Shown piece after piece: positions 51,683-64,000 of a stretch of DNA of 64,000 bases (position 1 is its first letter; each line of letters opens with the position of its first letter). The stretch is from the NCBI RefSeq assembly GCF_958295425.1, contig NC_081154.1, positions 12,126,938 to 12,190,937 of the forward strand, read 5' to 3'. The notes beneath the pieces are model-generated. The model was not told where the DNA came from. It was given only the letters and a program-made list of their open reading frames with translations, and ran no database searches. The translations under genes were made by a program, and so were the position numbers. Source of the DNA: Solea solea (taxonomy: Eukaryota; Chordata; Actinopteri; Pleuronectiformes; Soleidae).

Positions 51683-52702
51683 ATAGCAGCTCTGCAATGT
51701 GACTGTGTAGGAATCGGAGGGCCTGGAAATGTAGCTGCCATGCAGGTCTGCTCCTTCTTCATTAATATTGCAGAAAGGTGACAAGTGGGATTGTGAAATG
51801 TCACTGATCTGCCATGTCCTTTGCATTAACAAGACCCAAGAAGCCCACCTGAGGGTTCTGGGTACCGGGGTATGAACTGAACATGGATCTAAAATGAGCC
51901 GAGATCAAGCAAGCGTTTGTACCCCAGAGAGAGTAAACTGCTCCGAGGCGTTGCAAGTTCACCTGCGTTGGAAATGTCCCTTTCTGTTTGTCTGCGTGCC
52001 TGGAGGATTGGATCATGGAACCACTGAAGGACTGTGTCAAAGCTGTGGCCATCTTTATGTCACTGAGGCACTGGTATGTAACACCACACTGGGTGTCTGG
52101 CTCCAAAGGTTTTTCAATTTTTGATGATGGGGAAAGGACAGAATCACTCAGCAAGGACACACCGCAGATCTTTCTGCCACTGATACTGAGTTCAGTCCAT
52201 CTGAATCATCCACTGCGGTTTTTATGTCTCTAGCTATAGGGATTACTTTGTTTTTTTGGTTTTTTTTGTATTTACATCTTTGAGACATAAATCAGATGTG
52301 GCAATGGAACTGAATTTTTTTTCAGATTTATTGTTTTACTGGATTGCAATGCAGCATATTCACAATGAGCAACGTTTCCTTTAAGCACTGCTTTTTATAA
52401 ACACATCAGCTGACATGGACTACACTTTGATTGTGTGTTAACATTTTGATACAGTTTTATTTTAATAGCACATCAGTTTTACATTCAGTTCTTTGTTACT
52501 TTGCTTTTTCGGTGCTTTGTGTCCAGACTGCATTTGAGTCTGTACAGTATGTCCGTAAATTATGTTCCTTGTATGTTTTACAGGTGGACACGTTTTCATA
52601 GAATGGAATGCTTTTTTTCTAATAGCAACAGTTTGATACCATTATATGTAAAGAAAACACTTCATGTGTCAGTGTCTGATCATGGTATTTTGAACACTCC
52701 AA

Positions 52703-52710
52703 CAGTATTA
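52703..52710 (+). promoter_or_regulatory. miR-200b/c/429 8mer seed site in ADAM12 3' UTR
   Basis: CAGTATTA is an exact 8mer match for the miR-200b/c/429 seed. It lies about 90 nt before the AATAAA at 52801, so it is present only if the long 3' UTR is used. Human ADAM12-L is reported as a miR-200 target. Confidence 0.45.
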
Positions 52711-52800
52711 GTAAAAATTGTTTTTCAAACACAGACAAGCATTTTTGAACGTTTATTTTTTTTTGTGTGTGTCCAGTGCTAATTTTTAGAAGTAGAGTGA

Positions 52801-52806
52801 AATAAA
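52801..52806 (+). terminator. Candidate ADAM12 polyadenylation signal
   Basis: Canonical AATAAA followed within 30 nt by T/G-rich sequence (gattgtatttgtc). It is the last good hexamer before the intergenic stretch. Proximal alternatives lie at 50760 and 50768. Confidence 0.45.
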
Positions 52807-52830
52807 TGATTGTATTTGTCAAACTCTATG

Positions 52831-54308
52831 ATAAAGGTAACTGCTGCACAAAGGGAGCTGGAGTCCTACAAATTATAAAGCCGAAATTGCTTTGTATCTA
52901 CAAAAGGTAACCTTTCTCTCAGGAGCTTCTAGGCTTGAGCTGAAATACAACCAGAGCGCTGAATACTGATTACAATGGTATTATAAATAATAAGTCTAAT
53001 TTCAAATGTTTACAGCAGTCTCTTTTTGGTTTAACCATTGAATTCGACAACTGTAGTGATCTGTCTTTTTTTTTTCAACAATCTGAAGATGTCTAAAGGT
53101 TATTTGAAAGGGTGTAGTAAAGAAAATAAGTGTCATTAAAAAGGAGGGAAGGGAAGGGAATACAAATACCCAACACCTGATTTTTACTAAAGTTTTTTTT
53201 TTTCATAAATGTATTCATGGAGGATAGAGTACTGCTGAAATTATTACTTTGTTTACATGGACAGCAATCAGTTAATCCAAAGCCCATGATCACCGACACA
53301 AAATATGTCTCATATGAACTTATAAAGTGTGCCATCCATTGTTGTCAAGCCCTCAATAACAAAGAGGGAAGAAAATGCTAAGATAAAGCTTTAAGAGGTG
53401 AAAAAATGCAAAAATGAGAAACTAAAATATTTATATTTATTCCTCTGACTAAGCAATGAACAAATTAAGACATATGGAGCAAAAAGTGAAAGGTAAATTT
53501 GCACATCTTGATCCATACAGGAAGTGCTTTTCATCTAACAAGAAAAAAATAAACAATTATTTGGATGATATGGTTTTAGAACCATTTTAAGAATCCACAT
53601 TTACTATTTATTTAATAATTAGTTGTTTTTCATAAAAGATAAGAGAGTCCCTTATTCTGTGAGATACTGTCTCATTATTGTGACAAGTTATGTATTTATT
53701 TCATTATTTCAAGAGATGGAAATTATACAGTGCACCAGAGATACTGTTGCAGAAAGATGGTCACCATCTGCATTTCCTTTATTGCTTTGCATAATTTGTC
53801 TTACGTGAAAATGTTGCCAAGTGCCAGCTGAGAAAATATTGAACTCTTGAAGTAACACCATTATCACCAATGTTAAAAGATCATTTGCTCTCTCATCATC
53901 ATCCTCTTCCTCACATATGCTTCACACACTGGTATAGCCAAATTAGATAAATTGTGATTGATAAGGTGACTCTGATTATTCTAATTATTATTATTTTAAT
54001 TTTGTACACACTCTGGTGAAAATTATATATAGTATAACAGTATTTTCCTCCAAGTACCACTAGAGGAAGCTCATGTACCACAGGTGGTACACATACCACA
54101 TTTTGAGAACCATGGAGCTAAGCGAATCAGAAAACGTGTGATGCCACGCGGGGGAGAAATTACGCACCAGTGCGCACTGCGCGTCAGACAAAGCCTTCAA
54201 CTGGACTCTTTAAAAACTTGAATGAATTCACGCAGTTTCATATCAGAGTTAATCTTTTGATATGAATGGACTCGCAGTTTGAGGTTGTTGGGTTTTTTTT
54301 TTTTACAG
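52831..54308. other. ADAM12-DHX32 intergenic region / DHX32 upstream region
   Basis: 1.5 kb, AT-rich, no coding pattern. At about 54044-54116 a stretch with gtaccacaggtggtac and ttttgagaaccatgg resembles a dispersed fish repeat. The last 200 nt (CpG-containing, e.g. gccacgcgggg, gtgcgcactgcgcgtc near 54142-54186) are the likely DHX32 promoter and 5' leader. The T run plus ACAG at 54296-54308 looks like an acceptor. Confidence 0.55.
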
Positions 54309-54338
54309 CGCTTTTTTCCCGCTGAAGATAAATGTGAC

Positions 54339-61332
<6,994 letters not shown>

Positions 61333-61657
61333 ACATAAGAGATACATGTGAGAATCTGGACTCCAATGCAAATGTGTGTATAATATTTATCGTCAGTGCA
61401 AACCTGAGACCTTGATATTGATAAATTATGGCTTGAAAGTTGTTGTGATGTTCTCATGTAACTGTTGCATTCAGTGGGTGAAATCGTTGTCTAGTGAGGT
61501 ATTTAAAATGGAAGAACATAATGTGCACCCCAGACTGTGGTCAGTTTTGCTTGATGGTCTGTCTTATTCATAAAACAAATGGGTTTTTAAAAGTTCTGAA
61601 ATAACATTGCTATACTTTATATGACATAATAAGATAAGATTTTTTGGATGTTTACAT

Positions 61658-61663
61658 AATAAA
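61658..61663 (+). terminator. Candidate DHX32 polyadenylation signal
   Basis: Canonical AATAAA about 325 nt after the DHX32 stop. A second AATAAA lies at 61885. Confidence 0.4.
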
Positions 61664-62289
61664 AATGACCTTATTTGGGTTATGGTAATCAGAAAATGCT
61701 CTTTACATGGCAGTGTCTTCTGTTCTGTATTCTGTTTCATTAAAGGAGGATATTAGAATATTGTCTGTGTAAATAGTCACTGTCTGGAAATGGCAATATT
61801 CCAGCAGCTCTTGAGATTTCTAGGCATTAAAGACCAGCAGAGGTGTTGCAGATGGCTGTTTGTTTCTTCTTTTATTTTTCTTTAAATAAAAGACATCCCT
61901 TTTAAAGCTCCTCTGCACATAACCAGAAAGGTGCAGACTCAAATAGATGGCCTAGATTTGATTTATTAATGCAAGCTGCTGGAGAATTCTTTTGTCTCCT
62001 TTTTCACCTGCATTTCCCCTTGGTAACTTTATATAAAGCTGACTTTTCTTTCAGATTTTAGTACATATTTCTCTTCAGGTTAATATTAAGGCATATTGTG
62101 GATGAGTTGCTCTGCTTCCACATAAAAAAGCATGCGATTATCACGGTAATCAGTGTCATGGGAGCTGGCATTATTGGCACAAAAGCACCACAGATGAATG
62201 TAGACATTTAAATGTACGGAAATGAAACCACATCAAAACAGGTGAAAATTAAGTGTCAATCAAGTGATGTCAGATATCAAGAATGGTTA

Positions 62290-62295
62290 TTTATT
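62290..62295 (-). terminator. Candidate BCCIP polyadenylation signal
   Basis: TTTATT on +, AATAAA on -, about 260 nt after the BCCIP stop. Confidence 0.4.
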
Positions 62296-62553
62296 GTAGT
62301 AAAGTATCAGTAAATGACACACGTTCATCTACTGTACTAGACTAGACTCATATATTTTAGCTGTCATTAACATAATGCTTATCTACTGTAGGAAAAGTTT
62401 GCTGTGATTTTCTTTTGCATAATTTCTTCAGAACTAAATCTATCATATGTGAGTAAAAAAAAGAAACCATTAAAAATATTTTGAGCAGTGAACCATTTCC
62501 ATGACCCTGAATGTCCTCAGTGTGTTCATAGGTGTCTTGGTTTATTGTTAAGT

Positions 62554-62724
62554 TCACACCGTTAGGTATTCTTTGAGTTTGTCCATGATGGCAGGCATCC
62601 TGTCTGCGGGTATCAGCATCACAGTCCTGAAAGGCTTCATGGGGACGTCGTCAAACGACCACCGGCCACTCAAACATGAGTCTGCCTCCTCCTGAACTGA
62701 ATAGTGGAACTTCATGATGGCTTG
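62554..62724 (-). CDS. bccip: BCCIP last exon (beta-type C-terminus)
   Basis: On -, the acceptor ends in tacag. The exon encodes QAIMKFHYSVQEEADSCLSG, RWSFDDVPMKPFRTVMLIPA and DKLKEYLTV, with TGA at 62556-62554. This is the beta-isoform ending in human, which suggests that form is the ancestral vertebrate one. Confidence 0.95.
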   Translation of the reverse strand, partial: QAIMKFHYSVQEEADSCLSGRWSFDDVPMKPFRTVMLIPADRMPAIMDKLKEYLTV

Positions 62725-63967
62725 CTGTATGGAGAATTTAGGAAATCGTTATTACTTAGACATTTATTTCAGTCAAAAACTCACCAGATTTGAAAATTGA
62801 ATGTTTTTAGCATCTTAGCTCTGATCAGAAATAACTGAAAGGGATAATGGAGAGTGATGAACAAATTCTTTAACATTTACCTCATAGAAGAATTCCTCCT
62901 CTGCATTAACAAAGATGTATTCCTCTTTGGGAGCACCTCCTCTCGCTGGGATACTCTTGGTTGCCTCTTTGCAGGTCTTGCTGATCATTAGACAATAGTG
63001 GCACCTCCCACTGGGTTTATTCGTCGTCTGAGCTTCAGCTAGTTCTTCCCTGGAGGAAATTAAGTTTTTATTTACTTTCCTGCGCACTAAAAGTTTCCAA
63101 AGAACACAAATTATCACCTCATAAATATTACACAGGAAAATAAAGATCATACAAACGACCCTGACATGAAAATGTCCGATTGAAACACTGATAAACACAA
63201 ATGTGGAAATACAATTATGTTTCTTTATTCTAAAACACCACCCTAGCACAAAGAATAGACAATCAAGAATGCTTAGTAATGATAGCATCCCAATTTAAAT
63301 GTTATTTAGAAGCAGTATTATTTCAGTACATACATGCAGTGTATGTATGTATGTATGTATGTATGTATGTATGTATACATATAAATACAGCACAGCTCAG
63401 ACGCAAGCAGCAAAAGTGGAATTAAGTGCTCCAGTGGGAACAGATTCTCTTATAAATTATACAAAAGAGTATACGTTGTATATATTCGACCCAATTTAAG
63501 TATAGGTATGGTGATGCATTGTATTTCCATTCCTATAAAAAGGTAATTCAGCTGGCTATATATGATATGTGGTAGATTTAGCACCTACGTCAACAGAGCA
63601 GAACTTACTGGAGCTGTTTGTGCAGAGGGAGAGCGATCTGTGGCGGTACATTGATGAAGCGCTCACTCAGCAGGAAACCCACAGGCTTGCTGGTGTCTTC
63701 GAGGATCTGCTCCAGCTGCACTGTTGAGCTGTGGGTGGAGTTCTTCTCACACTGATCCAAGATCAGCTCCTTCACCTCCTCCACAAACTGCACACCCTGT
63801 CAGCAACATAAGACACTTCAAATAAAATGGGCCACAGTGCCTGATGTTCATTATTCAGGAAGGTGCTTCTCTGTTGTTACCTTTCTCTCCGTTAGGTTGA
63901 GCATAGTGATGAACCCAAACACTTCATTCGGGTCGTCGTCATCACTGTCCTCTGGCACATCAGCTTG
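62554..63967 (-). CDS. bccip: BCCIP, BRCA2- and CDKN1A-interacting protein (5' partial, 4 exons)
   Basis: Nuclear protein reported to bind BRCA2 and p21, acting in homologous recombination, cell-cycle control and ribosome biogenesis. On - the exons are 63967-63881, 63796-63609, 63049-62881 and 62724-62554, joined in frame to 204 residues plus stop. It starts QADVPEDSDDDDPNEVFGF (acidic stretch, then the BCP1/BCCIP fold). It continues with LSERFINVPPQIALPLHKQL, TNKPSGRCHY, NAEEEFFYE and RWSFDDVPMKPFRTVMLIP, ending MDKLKEYLTV. This is the human BCCIP-beta C-terminus. Human BCCIP-beta has about 314 residues, so roughly 110 N-terminal residues lie beyond the right edge. Confidence 0.95.
62881..63049 (-). 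CDS. bccip: BCCIP internal exon
   Basis: On -, acceptor tttcctccag, donor gtaaat, 169 nt. It encodes EELAEAQTTNKPSGRCHYCL, MISKTCKEATKS and EYIFVNAEEEFFYE, matching human ELAGAHRTNKPCGKCYFYLLISKT...NAEEEFFYE. Confidence 0.95.
63050..63608 (-). other. BCCIP intron with TATG microsatellite
   Basis: 559-nt intron on the - strand containing the tetranucleotide repeat at 63341-63376. Nothing else recognised. Confidence 0.85.
63341..63376. repeat. GTAT tetranucleotide microsatellite
   Basis: Nine perfect gtat units in a BCCIP intron. Confidence 0.95.
63609..63796 (-). CDS. bccip: BCCIP internal exon
   Basis: On -, the acceptor ends in acag and the donor is gtaagt; 188 nt. It encodes GVQFVEEVKELILDQCEKNS, QLEQILEDTSKPVGFLLSER and FINVPPQIALPLHKQL. 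The last motif is the most conserved in the family. Confidence 0.96.
63881..63967 (-). CDS. bccip: BCCIP internal exon (first seen in window)
   Basis: On -, acceptor tttgctccag and donor gtaaca bound 87 nt in phase 0. It encodes QADVPEDSDDDDPNEVFGFI then TMLNLTERK, matching the human segment QTDVSEDSNDD...EVFGFISLLNLTERK. Confidence 0.93.
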
Positions 63968-64000
63968 CTGGAGCAAAGTTTAAAAACAGGCAAAACACGT

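Larger units (their letters stand above)
50309..52830 (+). other. adam12: Probable ADAM12 3' UTR
   Basis: The stretch after the ADAM12 stop has no coding pattern. AATAAA hexamers occur at 50760-50765, 50768-50773 and 52801-52806. The last is followed by T/G-rich sequence and would give a UTR of about 2.5 kb. It contains two miR-29 seed sites, one miR-200b/c seed site, a SINE 3' end at 51509-51640 and a TTA/TTG repeat. Which polyadenylation site is used cannot be decided from sequence. Confidence 0.6.
61333..62553. other. Convergent 3' UTRs of DHX32 (+) and BCCIP (-)
   Basis: About 1.2 kb between the two stop codons, AT-rich and without coding pattern. On + the hexamers AATAAA at 61658-61663 and 61885-61890 could end DHX32. 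On - an AATAAA (TTTATT on +, 62290-62295) could end BCCIP, with another only 8 nt after its stop at 62541-62546. With these sites the transcripts end about 400-630 nt apart; more distal sites would make them overlap. Confidence 0.6.

Noticed and set aside
54279..54338. Upstream extension of the DHX32 reading frame
   Set aside because: The frame is open but begins at TTG, not ATG, crosses a T-run plus ACAG that looks like a splice acceptor, and has no similarity to DHX32. ATG 54339 is preferred.

Overview
This is nuclear DNA from a vertebrate, almost certainly a teleost fish and probably a percomorph. The genes are split into many short exons with GT...AG introns. The introns carry fish-typical dispersed repeats: tRNA-derived SINEs, a Tc1-like element, hAT-like miniature elements, a LINE 3' fragment and many microsatellites. 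The proteins match human proteins exon by exon. There is no bacterial, phage, plasmid or CRISPR content. Homology calls rest on recall of the human proteins; no search was run.

Layout. (1) Positions 1-50308 hold the 3' part of ADAM12, a membrane-anchored metalloprotease-disintegrin, on the + strand. Twenty coding exons, corresponding by homology to exons 4-23 of the long transmembrane form, run from 10941 to the stop at 50306-50308. They keep one open frame across every junction. The exons for the signal peptide and N-terminal prodomain were not found and probably lie upstream, so 1-10940 is read as intron. The 3' UTR probably extends to an AATAAA at 52801 and carries seed matches for miR-29 (two) and miR-200b/c. 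(2) DHX32, a divergent DEAH-box helicase-like protein, occupies 54339-61332 on the + strand in 11 coding exons that give 741 residues; it appears complete. (3) BCCIP (BRCA2- and CDKN1A-interacting protein) is on the - strand. Its last four coding exons lie at 62554-63967, and its 5' part continues past the right edge. DHX32 and BCCIP converge tail to tail, with 1.2 kb between stop codons.

The order ADAM12-DHX32-BCCIP, with ADAM12 and DHX32 on one strand and BCCIP on the other, matches human 10q26 and makes each assignment safer. FANK1, which lies between ADAM12 and DHX32 in human, is not seen in the roughly 4 kb between them here.

The three proteins do not form one pathway. ADAM12 acts at the cell surface (shedding, adhesion, myoblast and mesenchymal biology). 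DHX32 and BCCIP are intracellular nucleic-acid or nuclear proteins, and their closeness is an old syntenic arrangement. The observations most worth a second look are the loss of nearly every catalytic helicase motif in DHX32, including an Arg in place of the Walker A Lys; the clustered microRNA sites in the ADAM12 3' UTR; the missing FANK1; and several transposon copies whose ends and target-site duplications can be read directly. I found no evidence of a previously undescribed system.
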